Source: Pelargonium nanum (lineage: Eukaryota; Streptophyta; Magnoliopsida; Geraniales; Geraniaceae). From it: a stretch of 26,038 nt of DNA. The stretch lies in contig JAYMTF010001129.1 in NCBI GenBank assembly GCA_036897485.1, forward strand, positions 1 through 26,038. Reading direction: 5' to 3'. Positions within the stretch are counted from its first letter, which is position 1, and each line of letters opens with the position of its first letter. Position numbers and translations under genes: made by a program. Of this stretch, positions 11,201 through 21,199 are shown in pieces. The notes under the pieces were generated by a model that saw only the letters and a list, made by a program, of their open reading frames with translations, did no database searches and was not told where the DNA came from.

Positions 11201-14200
11201 TGCTGTTGTGAGTTTGAATTCTGCTGTTGGACTAGTTCATTTCTACTGCTCTCAGCTTCCCAGTGACAGGTGGATTTATTTCATCCTTACACATGTTTTG
11301 AGTTAATATCATTGGTGAGTATGGATGTCTCACCTGATACATTGCATCCTTTATCCAGATATTCTATACTACGTCCTGAGTTTACCATGGAGAAGCATGA
11401 GAAGCCAGGAGGTCCCACTGAATATTCATGCAAACTTCAACTTCCTTGCAATGCTCCATTTGAGAAACTGGAGGGCCCTATATGCAGCTCAATGCGCCTT
11501 GCACAACAGGCATGCTATTATGTTATAACAATTTAGAAACTAATAAATTTCATTCAAGAATATTTGTTTATTCTATATATCTTTTTCTTTTTCATTTTTC
11601 TTTTGCAGGCTGTATGTTTGGCTGCTTGCAAGAAGCTCCATGAGATGGGAGCATTTACTGACATGCTCTTGCCCGACAAGGGAAGTGGGGAAAAAGGAGA
11701 GAAGGTTGACCAAGATGATGAGGGAGAACCACTTCCCGGGACTGCTAGGCATAGGGAGTTCTATCCTGAAGGTGTTGCTAATATTCTTCAGGTTAGTTCG
11801 TTCTGCATGATTAATACTAGCTTTCTGCTTGTTATATTCTGGGCATGTGGAAACAAGCAAAAGACAACCTTACAGACACGCTACTTATTGACAAAATCAA
11901 CTTTTACTGTGCATGAAAAATGAAACCCGCAGCCATGGATGTGTCAGTGAGCTATCAAAATGTTTTGGTTTGGCTAATACCTTTTTTGGTACCTCATCTG
12001 CTTTGTATTGGTTTATCAATTTGACACTTTAATTTCCGCTCACTTTGGTTTTAAATTAATGTCCACTTCATCATTATACACATAATAGTCAACCACTATC
12101 TTTGTTATATAGCAAGTATCATTTTAGAGTTTTTCGCACCAATTAAGAAGTCATGTAAAATGACTTATATAACCTTACATAGTTGTTTGTGCACTCATTA
12201 ATTACTTCTAGTATTAGTGGTAAATATTGTACTTGGGAACATAAAAGGGGCATAATTGCAAAACCAAGTGCATTTTATCTTGAAACGGTAGAATGACACT
12301 TATTTTGAAACGATTTTTGCTTTTTAAAATGACACTTATTTTGAAACGGAGGTAGTATATTAGTCGGTGCTAATTACAGGACATGTGGAGCTTTCTAATG
12401 CTATCCAGAATTGAAAAGGGAATGATTAGGCTATTGTTGCTGGTTGGTAGCTAAAGGTTCATACTTCATAGGGATGTCTTATTATAGGTTTTCTAAAGGT
12501 GCATGTAAGAGAAGTGGCTTATTTGGAAATTGAATCTAAGGCAAGTTTTGGCACTGAGCGGTACCCATCAATGGTGACATTATTCCTTAAGCTTTTGAAG
12601 ATAAAATAAAAATGCAAATTTCAAGCCTCTTAATATTTTACATTAGATTCTTGTTAAAAGCAACTTGCAAGATTTTACCTGTGATGTGAACTATGGCAAA
12701 GTCTTGCATGAGTTTTGTGTGTATTTGATACTCTTAGAGTGTTTAGCTGTTCAGCATAGAAAAAGAACTCTAGGAATCTAGAAATCATATAGTACATGAA
12801 ATAATCTTACTAACATTTTATTAATCGCTTAGTGTATGACTTAGAAATGAACATAATATTTTCCAAATTAAATTAATCATATTGCATGACTGAGATGATA
12901 AGAATATTTTTTCCTATCATCTGCTCATGCTCCTAAACATATTTAACAGTAGATGTTCTATGTATCCTCTCATAATTTGTATAGTACAGGAGAAAATTAT
13001 TCTATAATAGACATATTATATTTTATTCATGTGCTGCTGTGCACAATATCTTTCCATGCAGTACTCAAATTGTGTATCTTATCTTATGATACTAAGAATT
13101 ATTGTAGAGTTTCTTGCCCAAATTCTTATGCAGTTCAAAATTGTTTCAACTTTCTCTGGTCTTTCAGGGAGAGTGGATCCTATCTGGAAGAGATGGTTGC
13201 AATGATAATAATAAATTGCTTCATCTGTATATGTATTCTGTTAAATGTACAAACATCGGCTCTTCAAAAGATCCATTCTTAACTCAAGCTTCAGAGTTTG
13301 CGGTACTTTTTGGCAATGAGCTGGATGCAGAGGTATCATAATTTCTATTCACTCATTTATATAATATATGAAGTATTTATCTCAACTGTTATATTAATTA
13401 CAGGTGTTATCGATGTCGATGGATCTATTTATTGCTCGTACCATGAAAACAAAGGCATCTCTTGTCTTCAGGGGGCAAATAGATATTACGGAAAGTCAGG
13501 TTGAATTCTCAAAATCTTATCTGCATTGGTATAATTTTATTTTCTTATTTTATAAATCTCTAACGACTTTTTCATGTGCAGTTGGCATCCCTTAAGAGCT
13601 TTCATGTAAGACTCATGAGCATTGTATTGGATGTGGATGTTGAACCTTCCACTACTCCTTGGGATCCTGCAAAGGCTTATTTGTTTGTCCCTGTGGTTGG
13701 TGACAATGATGTTGATCCCATCAAAGAACTAGACTGGGATCTTGTTGAAAAAATAATTGGAACAGATGCATGGAACAATCCCCTCCAGAAAGCTCGACCT
13801 GATGTTTACCTTGGCACAAATGAGCGGACGCTAGGTGGAGATAGAAGAGAGTATGGTTTTGGAAAATTACGCCATGGCATGGCTTTTGGACAAAAATGCC
13901 ACCCCACCTATGGTATCAGAGGAGCTGTGGCACAATTTGACGTGGTGAAAGCTTCTGGATTGGTTCCCAATCGTGATGTGACTGAAATGCCAAAGCATGT
14001 TGGTTTAGCCAAAGGAAAGCTGATGATGGCTGATACTTACTATGATGCGGAATTTCTGGTTGGGAGAATTGTAACAGCAGCTCACTCAGGGAAGAGGTTT
14101 TATGTAGATTCTATTCGTTATGATATGACTGCAGAGAACTCATTCCCAAGGAAAGAAGGATATCTTGGTCCTCTGGAGTACAGCTCATATGCTGATTACT

Positions 14201-17004
14201 ACAAGCAGAAGTATGATTAAACCATCCTCAATTTGTTTATTTGGTTCCTTTATTTCTTCTTATTAACACACAAGCACTTGCATGTGAGAGTGTCCTTAAT
14301 CTTCCTCCTATTTTGATTGTCCTAAAACTGTCTGGGTTCTAATCGAGGACTGCATAGCCACAATGCACCTCAGATGTTGTGCCTGAAGAATAATGAAAGC
14401 TTTTCTTCATCTGTATGGAACTAGTTAACTACTGTCAGTAGTTTACAAGTCCTTACAGATTGGTGAAGCTTTTTGTTTCTTCTTGCACAACGAATGTTGC
14501 ATTTGGCTATGGGGTCTTTTAAATCACACAGGTATGGAGTTGAGTTGAACTACAAGCAACAACCTTTAATAAGAGGGCGTGGTGTTTCATATTGCAAGAA
14601 TCTCCTGTCCCCTCGATTTGAGCATGCAGAAGGTAGGCTATATGCTTCGGTAAACTATATCTGACCTAAATCTACTTTATTTCTTTGGCGTTGTAAGATA
14701 ATGGACTGTCATTTCTGTGGTAGATGAGGGTGAATCAGAAGAGTCTCTTGACAAAACTTATTACGTCTTCCTCCCCCCCGAACTCTGTTTTGTTCATCCA
14801 CTCCCTGGATCCCTTGTTCGAGGTGCCCAAAGATTACCCTCAATAATGAGGAGGGTAGAAAGCATGCTACTCGCAATACAAATCAAGGATATAATTGATC
14901 ATCCTGTCCCTGCTTCTAAGGTATTTTACTTTTGGATGGATGTATGTTGAGTATTAATATTTAATTAATTAAATAGTAAATTTTGATACATAATTTGTGT
15001 CTGCAGATCTTGGAAGCCTTGACTGCTGCTTCATGCCAGGAGACTTTTTGCTATGAGAGAGCAGAGCTTCTGGGAGATGCTTACCTTAAATGGGTCGTTA
15101 GCAGATTTCTTTTTCTTAAATATCCCCAGAAGCACGAGGGCCAGCTTACACGAATGAGACAGCAAATGGTGAGTAACATGGTTCTCTATCAGTATGCACT
15201 GAGTAAAGGACTTCAATCATACATCCAAGCAGATCGCTTTGCACCATCTAGATGGGCTGCTCCTGGTGTCCTGCCTGTCTTTGATGAGGAGACCAAGGAT
15301 GGAGAATCACTATTTGATCAGGATAAATCAACTACTGATACCCTACCAGGAATTAATGCTCTAGGTGATGGGTATGACCTTGATGAAATGGAAGATGGTG
15401 AGCTTGAGAGTGACTCAAGTTCTTACCGAGTCCTTTCTAGCAAGACCCTGGCAGATGTCGTTGAAGCACTGATCGGAGTTTATTATGTTGAAGGTGGGAA
15501 GCATGCTGCTAACCACTTCATGAAATGGATTGGGATTAAGGTGGAGTCTGATCCAGAAGAGACTGAGTGTGGACTAAGGCCATCCTCTGTACCAGAGAGC
15601 ATACTGAGGAGTATCGACTTTGATTCCCTTGAAGCTGCCTTGAAAATCAAATTTAGAGACAAGGGTTTGTTAGTTGAAGCTATCACTCATGCTTCACGAC
15701 CATCATCTGGTGTATCTTGCTACCAACGTTTGGAGTTTGTTGGTGATGCAGTCTTAGATCATCTCATTACAAGACACCTGTTCTTCACCTACACAGATCT
15801 TCCCCCAGGCCGCTTGACTGACTTACGTGCTGCTGCTGTGAATAATGAAAACTTTGCACGTGTTGCCGTTAAGCATCAGCTTCATATGCATCTTCGGCAT
15901 GGGTCAAGTGCCCTTGACAAGCAGGTATTTTCATACTTACCTGCTTATACTTTTGTTTCTTGGATTGGGCTGCTATACGGGCAAGAGCATAATGTCCTCA
16001 TTGAGTTTTATTTGTATGAGGCTCTAAATAGTTTCTTTTGGCTTCTATTTTCAGATCCGTGATTTTGTGAGGGAAGTTCAAGATGAATTGTTAAAGCCAG
16101 GGTTCAACTCCTTTGGTTTGGGAGATTGCAAAGCTCCTAAAGTTCTGGGTGACATTGTTGAATCTATTGCTGGTGCAATCTTCCTTGATAGCGGGCGTGA
16201 TACTGCAGCTGTCTGGAAGGTTAGTTATGGTCAAGTGATATACATTTGCTCCTTTCCTTGCCTTGACTTTTTATTGTATTGGGATATTTGATATAAGAAA
16301 TGTTTTATGCCAATACATGCATTACCCAGGTGTTCCAACCTTTGTTGCATCCAATGGTTACTCCTGAAACGCTGCCAATGCATCCTGTGCGAGAGCTGCA
16401 AGAGCGTTGCCAGCAACAAGCTGAAGGCTTAGAATACAAAGCCACTCGAAGTGGCAATTTGGCTACTGTTGAAGTCTTTGTTGACGGTGTCCAGATTGGA
16501 GTTGCTCATAATCCACAGAAGAAGATGGCACAGAAACTAGCTGCCAGGAATGCACTGGCTGTTTTGAAAGAAAAAGAGATGGCTCAAAGAGAGGCTAAGG
16601 AGAAGGAAGATGAGCAAGGGGGGAAGAAAAAGAATGGGAACCAGACATTTACTAGACAAACCTTGAATGATATCTGTTTGCGTAGAAATTGGCCTATGCC
16701 TCTTTATCGGTAAGGAATCATAGAAAAACTTTTGCTGTGAGTTAAAATGAATGAAATATTGTACAATCAGAGAAGATGCGCTGTAAATCATGGAATGCTA
16801 ACTTGGTTGATTTGCATCTTCAGGTGTGTGAACGAGGGTGGTCCAGCACATGCAAAGAGGTTCACATTTGCTGTACGTGTGAATACGACTGACAAGGGAT
16901 GGACTGATGAGTGTGTCGGTGAGCCTATGCCGAGCGTCAAAAAGGCTAAGGACTCGGCCGCAGTTCTTCTGTTAGAACTACTAAGTAAGTGGCATTCTTC
17001 ATAA
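5217..17004 (+). CDS. DCL1: Dicer-like 1 (DCL1), microRNA-processing RNase III
   Basis: Spliced from 20 exons into 6048 nt (about 2015 residues; Arabidopsis DCL1 is 1909). DCL1 is the nuclear enzyme that cuts pri- and pre-miRNA hairpins into roughly 21-nt duplexes with HYL1 and SERRATE. Seen in order: N-terminal motif [10 protein letters not shown] and [16 protein letters not shown]; Asn-Gly repeats and an Arg/Asp-rich basic region, probably nuclear-targeting; helicase with Walker A ETGAGKT (372-378), DECH (480-483), [10 protein letters not shown] and [10 protein letters not shown] (from 865); DUF283 (about 946-1041); PAZ (about 1295-1424); RNase IIIa with E1488, D1492, D1618, E1621; RNase IIIb with E1711, D1715, D1807, E1810; dsRNA-binding domains at about 1849-1910 and 1937-2008. 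All RNase III acidic residues and helicase motifs are intact, with no frameshift, so the gene looks functional. Other Dicer-like paralogues are excluded by the N-terminal motif and near-colinear match to DCL1. The ATG at 5217 fits the conserved N-terminus. Confidence 0.97.
5712..5816 (+). repeat. Asn-Gly-encoding hexanucleotide repeat in DCL1 exon 1
   Basis: Repeats of AATGGG and close variants (purest at 5775-5816, about seven units; looser copies from 5712) encode runs of Asn-Gly in the N-terminal region. The stretch is low complexity, sits between conserved N-terminal motifs and the helicase, and helps explain why exon 1 encodes 413 residues, about 100 more than in Arabidopsis. Confidence 0.85.
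6663..8782 (+). other. DCL1: DCL1 intron 2 (2.1 kb)
   Basis: Donor after CAAAACAG (GTATCT) and acceptor GCCGCAG before GTTTTGGTC join residues KQ to VLVM in phase 0, as in other DCL1 proteins. The intron is far longer than its neighbours, AT-rich, and holds only short frames on either strand. I found no intact transposon, RNA gene or conserved exon in it. Confidence 0.85.
9551..9649 (+). other. DCL1: DCL1 intron 4, open in frame (99 nt)
   Basis: This GT-AG intron is exactly 33 codons long and contains no stop in the DCL1 frame. Retention would insert a hydrophobic 33-residue segment between CAYK and VAHSF without breaking the protein. Family comparison supports removal in the standard isoform. 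Confidence 0.8.
11510..11608 (+). other. DCL1: DCL1 intron 10, apparent GC-AG intron
   Basis: Exon 10 must end at CAACAG (LAQQ) and exon 11 must start GCTGTATGTTTG (AVCLAAC) to give the conserved protein. The base pair after the exon is GC (CAG|GCATGC), not GT. The nearest GT (at 11522) would add four residues (A-C-Y-Y) in frame and has a poor donor context. Retention meets an in-frame TAG at the end of the frame opened at 11270. Confidence 0.7.
12030..12360. mobile_element. Stowaway-like MITE in DCL1 intron 11
   Basis: The right end reads GACACTTATTTTGAAACGGA followed by GGTAGTA, the reverse complement of the familiar 'ta-CTnCCTCCGTTTCAAAATAAGTGTC' Stowaway-type terminus. The phrase GACACTTATTTTGAAACG occurs twice (about 12294 and 12332). 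A poorly matching left end (CTCACTTTGG...ATGTCCAC) lies near 12039. The right end is convincing; the left boundary is approximate. Confidence 0.5.
13321..13413 (+). promoter_or_regulatory. DCL1: miR162 target site, split by DCL1 intron 12
   Basis: Exon 12 ends with CTGGATGCAGAG (13321-13332) and exon 13 begins with GTGTTATCGA (13404-13413). Joined, they are complementary to miR162 (from memory) at every miRNA base, with one bulged target base, the same geometry as in Arabidopsis DCL1. miR162-guided cleavage is the known negative feedback on DCL1 mRNA. In unspliced RNA the first 14 target bases pair but the rest is replaced by intron sequence (ATCATAA), so the full site forms only after splicing. 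Confidence 0.92.
14354..14510 (+). ncRNA. Candidate intronic microRNA hairpin (MIR838-like) in DCL1 intron 14
   Basis: The 5' arm (14354-14433) and 3' arm (14437-14510) are imperfect reverse complements along their whole length. Perfect blocks from base to tip are ATAGCCA, AATGCA, GTTGTGC, GAAGAA, AAAGC, ATCTGTA, GGA and AACTACT, closing on the loop GTC (14434-14436), with small bulges and internal loops between them. On the 3' arm, 14469-14489 ends in CTTCTTGCACA, the same 11 bases that end Arabidopsis miR838 (recalled from memory), with about 16 of 21 positions alike over the whole mature span. Arabidopsis MIR838 also lies in DCL1 intron 14. Cutting this hairpin from unspliced RNA would disrupt the DCL1 transcript. 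Expression and exact ends are unproven. Confidence 0.6.
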
Positions 17005-17640
17005 CTCAGCATGAAGAAAAGCACATAAAATGTCTCACTTGCTGCAAGTGAGTGCCATCTTCTAATCACAATATTGTGTCTGTCATTGGTATCAGATGCC
17101 GCCAGGCAAGCCATAAGCCATTTGTAGAATTATGCGACTTTATGTTGCATCAATATAATCTCTCTATTGCTATTGACTGATAAAAACCAATTGTATACCA
17201 ATAGTTGATAAATTGAAAAAAAAAAGATAGACAATAATGCCATTTTTCATTTGACCTCAACTTTGATGTCTCTGCAGCTGCATTTTTGATTCATTCTGCT
17301 GAACCTTCATTGTCTCAGTTATCTGCAAATGTTTTAACAGTAAATGCTGCTTTTGAAGACTTAAATTAATATCCTTAGTTGCTGGAATAGCATATACCAA
17401 CATAGCATTTCCATTCTTTTCATCTCATTGTTTGCAGGAAGGAAATGTCCATTCACTTTTGCTCAAAGTCCCCAAAACTATTCCTTTTCCCCAGCTTGCT
17501 TCACCATAATATATGTATCTCTGGATTTTGTTCAATTCAGTTTTTTTTTTTGGAATAAAGTTGAAACCACTCTTTGCAAGTGCAGGAGTTTTTCACCACC
17601 TTACATGCCTTAATTAAAAAACAGAAAAAAAAAAGAAGAA
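17005..17640 (+). other. DCL1: DCL1 3' UTR and downstream region
   Basis: T-rich sequence after the TAA at 17002-17004. A perfect 9-bp inverted repeat with one central base sits at 17034-17052 (CTCACTTGC-T-GCAAGTGAG). An AATAAA at 17554-17559 is a candidate poly(A) signal, giving a 3' UTR of about 570 nt. No other gene is visible before the convergent pyrophosphatase gene. Confidence 0.5.
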
Positions 17641-17674
17641 GAAAAAGGAATAGGTACATAGGTAAAGCTGAAAA

Positions 17675-17680
17675 TTTATT
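17675..17680 (-). terminator. Candidate poly(A) signal of the pyrophosphatase gene
   Basis: TTTATT on the plus strand is AATAAA on the minus strand, about 220 bases beyond the PPA stop codon. It faces the DCL1 AATAAA at 17554 with roughly 115 bases between the two signals. Confidence 0.4.
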
Positions 17681-17901
17681 GCTTTATGAAGGTGTGGAGC
17701 TTTAGCTCATATTACAAAATCATACATTAGCTAGATATTGTTATATATAACTATACTAAATTCCAGTAAAGAATTTAGTTTATACATGTTTATAGTCCAT
17801 TTCTTGGACTTTTGAATCTTAAAAGCAACATCAATAACTATCCAAATCACAGCAATCGTTGGTAAAACGACTTATTAAAGTCACTGGACTGTGGATTATA
17901 C

Positions 17902-19415
17902 TTATTTGTTCAGAGTCTGGAGAATGTACTCTGCATAAAGATCCCTGTAACCAGTATAATTCAAATTAAGAGCCTCAGTTTGGGTAGAAAATAAACGTAA
18001 CTGTTGGCGTATTTAGATTCGGAAACATAAACTTACATTGAATACTGGACGGCACTCAGAGCTTTGTCCGAAGGTAAAAAGTCATTGACTGCAACCTCCT
18101 TGTTTTCGTTCTTCTTGTCTGTGAAATAGTGTTAAGGAATCCAGACATAAACCTCAGAGTTGGAAACAAATTAAGGAAATAGTAAAAGGATACAGTCTTC
18201 AAAGAAACGACGGATCTCAGACAGGCGATGAGGGGCTAGCTGACTGATATCAGTGTAGTGCTTATACTCGGGATCATCAGCACATACTGCAATAATCTTA
18301 TCATCTTTCTCTCCCTGGTCAATCATGGGCATGAGCCCGATGCATCTGGCTCGCAGATAGCAACCAGGAATGGCTGGCTCCTGAAAAAATGTATCAAAGA
18401 AATCAATGCAAGCTATGATGAGGGAACATTTTTATCCACAAATGGAAGATATCAATAGGAGTAAAATCACCTGCATCAGAACTAAAACGTCCATTGGATC
18501 GTTGTCTTCACACAGTGTGCGAGGGATGAAACCATAGTTATGAGGATAAACCACTGAAGAGTATAAAACACGATCAACCTGTGCATTAATATGAAAAGCC
18601 TTATAAGAACTAGAAAGGTATTAGCATAAAGAACCCGATATGGTGTAAATTCTAGAAATAGAAGTACCACTCAAGGATCCTCATGGTACAGACATTTTCC
18701 TAACCTTGTCCGAACAAATGATCACCATTCATTCAGGTGGATGTGAATGGTGTGTCACTTGGTCTGGACAGAAACAGGAACAGGAACATATAGTAGTAAA
18801 GTAGAGGCTTTTCCCATATTTAGACTGGGACATACCTTTGAAAGATCATGTTATGCACAAACTTGGTCGTACCTTAATCATTCCTGTCTTCTTGTCGAGT
18901 TCATATTTGACCTTGCTTCCCTTTGTTATCTCAATCACCTGGGTCACAGGACAAACCATTCATTATGCATATACCTTGTAAGTTCAATTTCTGAAACTTT
19001 GCTTGAAAAGAAAATGCTGGATATATGGTTCACATCTGGATCTTCCAATATGTTTCTTATTCTTGTGCTTCTCGAAACCAGAAAACTAGGGGTGTATGCT
19101 TGGCAGGACTACACCTAATGCCAGAACCAAATCGCCGAGGTCAAGACCTCATTACATATTCTGACTCTAAAGCTACTGTTATTCAGTGTACATACCACAC
19201 TGACAATGCCGGGTGCATCAGGTCCTGCAAAGAAAATTTCATGCATTATTAGCTTTTTATTCATAACTATGTACCATAAATATGAATTTCATATAAGATT
19301 TATTCGTTTAGGTACCGATATCAAGATCGTGCCAGGGATGGGCAGCAACTGATCTCCTTGATAATGAAGAGAGGATCCTGTTATTCAGTTTTGGACGGCT
19401 TGGAGATTCACTCAT
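17902..19415 (-). CDS. PPA: Soluble inorganic pyrophosphatase (family I, cytosolic type)
   Basis: Seven coding exons on the minus strand: 19316-19415, 19196-19224, 18873-18938, 18471-18578, 18194-18380, 18037-18118, 17902-17944 (615 nt, 204 residues; Arabidopsis homologues are about 212-216). The enzyme hydrolyses pyrophosphate to two phosphates using Mg2+, pulling biosynthetic reactions forward in the cytosol. Visible family blocks are [55 protein letters not shown] and [15 protein letters not shown]. The metal-binding signature DNDPMDV lies at residues 90-96, and D122, D127 and K129 match E. coli D97, D102 and K104. The start ATG (19413-19415) follows an AAG acceptor and gives the usual short N-terminus. 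Exon 2 is only 29 nt. No chloroplast transit peptide is apparent. The gene is convergent with DCL1. Confidence 0.95.
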
Positions 19416-20115
19416 CTTCAACAAAAAATATATTACATTGGTTATCAAATTTTTCCAAACAGCAATTAATGATTGGTGCAAGAACTCCAATGCCAAGTTC
19501 ATAGAGAGTAATATCAGAATATTTATTGAATGACTATCTGTAAGAGTGTAACAAAACAAAAGTCTGAGTTTGGGATCACTGAAGAACATAGACTCCAAAA
19601 TTGATAGATGATTTCCATTTCCAACTGATTCAAGATCCTACTATTTTGGTTATTGAAATAAACATCAAAACCCCACTTGTCGAATGTTACAGAACTACAA
19701 AAATCAAAACTTGTGTTGATGAGCCCTAAACCATTTCCTATGACATCAGAGAAACAAGATTGACAATCTGCAATCTCAATGTTGATGAACAAAATGAGAC
19801 AAACAAAAACCCAGAAGCAAAAGGTGGGTGCTTTTGACTAACCCATCATATATCATAAAAACAGATCCACTATATTGATTTGTATCCTGATTTTCAGATT
19901 ATAAATCTAAAGCACATTGAAATTGAAAAGGTGGGTATTAATTTATCAGCACCAAAGATTGCACAGACACAATAAAGATCTCATTTTGGGTACTTGTAAA
20001 ATTTGTATTGGAAGCTGAAGAGTGAAATAGAAGCAAAAAAGCACATACCTTGAACAGAAACAAATGGAGAAGAAAAAACAAAAATCTGGTTTTGTGGAGA
20101 AAGGCACAGGTCCTT
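19416..20115 (-). other. PPA 5' UTR with a leader intron
   Basis: On the minus strand a donor TCAAG|GTATGTG lies at 20049/20048, and an acceptor GTTGAAG lies immediately before the ATG. This implies a 5'-UTR intron of about 633 nt (19416-20048) and a short non-coding first exon from about 20115. The leader exon is CT-rich. The intron itself contains no other recognisable element. Confidence 0.55.
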
Positions 20116-20148
20116 AATTTGTCTTGTAAGGAGGTGATTTGAATAAAG

Positions 20149-20156
20149 TATTTATA
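20149..20156 (-). promoter_or_regulatory. Putative TATA box of the pyrophosphatase gene
   Basis: The minus strand reads CACTATAAATAC, a good TATA box. A start about 30-35 bases downstream (near 20115) fits the non-coding first exon that ends at 20049. Confidence 0.55.
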
Positions 20157-20239
20157 GTGAAGAAGAAGAGAGAGATGGTCAATTTTGAGAAGTTTTTGGA
20201 GTCTGCTTCGCGGAGAGAAGCTAGCTATTGCCTCCACGT

Positions 20240-21199
20240 TTCTGCTAAACTTTCAACGTTTTTTACTTGCTATTTTTTTCAATGGTTAATATAAGTTTAG
20301 TAGTAGTAGTAGCAAGAAAATAGCAAAATAATAATCTGATAATGATGTGATCCAAAATTGAATTGTTGATGAGCTTAAACAGTTTTCACAGCTAAATAAA
20401 TTAATGTCAAATAGTAAAGAAAAGTGTGAGAATCCAATTCTCTCACCTATACTATGTGACATGACTTCAATAAATTAAAAGTGGTAAGAACTTAATATAT
20501 AGAATCAAATCCCATTATTAGAAAGAGAAAAAAAAAACATTTGTGAAGCAAAAGTAGTAGTTAGAAAGCAAAAATGTATAGTTTGGCTGATATTCTTTGC
20601 ATTTTACATGTAATGTAACCATGAAAGTTGAAAATGAGATTGTTAGGTGGGTGTGCCTAAAGCCATCACAATTCAAACAAAACTCCATCACTAATCAAAC
20701 ACATTCCAATTGTTAGTACCAACGACACACCTCCCTTCCCATAGCGCACCACAAAACGAACAACAACACACTATAACTCGGCCCAAGACATAACAAACCC
20801 AAACTCAAAGACATAAGGGCCGAACAAAAATCGCTTTAAAGACGGCTTCACAAGGAAAAAGGGTAGGAGCTAGGATTTCCAAAACTAGAGAGAACCCGAG
20901 TTATAACTTAGGCATTAGAGGTGCTCCAGTCGGAAAAAAGCCTTGTTTTGTGGGGTATAGACTTTATGGAAGCTTCGTGTTGCATCACCAATGACCCACA
21001 TTAGGAATTACTGTATAGGTGATTTTAGCATGCATACAACAATAGAAACAGTCTTGCATCATATACAATTCAAGTATACAAACAATATAGTGCTACACAG
21101 AAGTAGCTAACAGCCAAGTCTTTTTTGAACCAGATTGATCCATACATGCACTTCCCAATTCCTGCACACCAAATCATTCAAAACATTTCATATATCTGA
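20240..21199. other. Intergenic region between PPA and the receptor-like gene
   Basis: Contains the PPA upstream promoter region (right of 20160) and the 3' UTR of the minus-strand receptor gene (left of 21200). A short (TAG)n run sits near 20298-20310. I see no further coding exon or RNA gene. Confidence 0.45.

Larger units (their letters stand above)
5217..17004 (+). other. DCL1: DCL1 exon-intron map
   Basis: Coding exons inferred from frame, splice signals and family conservation: 5217-6455, 6549-6662, 8783-8993, 9156-9550, 9650-9881, 10303-10475, 10562-10684, 10770-10930, 11036-11269, 11359-11509, 11609-11791, 13168-13332, 13404-13499, 13582-14210, 14532-14632, 14724-14920, 15007-15924, 16055-16219, 16330-16709, 16824-17004. 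Phases agree throughout. All introns are GT-AG except intron 10, which appears to be GC-AG. Most are 71-162 nt; the long ones are intron 2 (2120 nt), intron 11 (1376 nt), intron 5 (421 nt) and intron 14 (321 nt). Twenty exons match the Arabidopsis gene, so intron numbers can be compared directly. Confidence 0.88.

Noticed and set aside
12953..13282. 109-codon frame across the end of intron 11 and exon 12
   Set aside because: Out of frame with the conserved exon 12 and spans an acceptor site.
5217..17004. DCL1 as a broken or pseudogenised copy
   Set aside because: All 20 exons join in phase, catalytic residues are intact, and the miR162 site is conserved; the GC donor is the only irregularity.
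18258..19252. Plus-strand frames opposite the pyrophosphatase gene
   Set aside because: Antisense to well-supported PPA exons and introns, with no conserved sequence.
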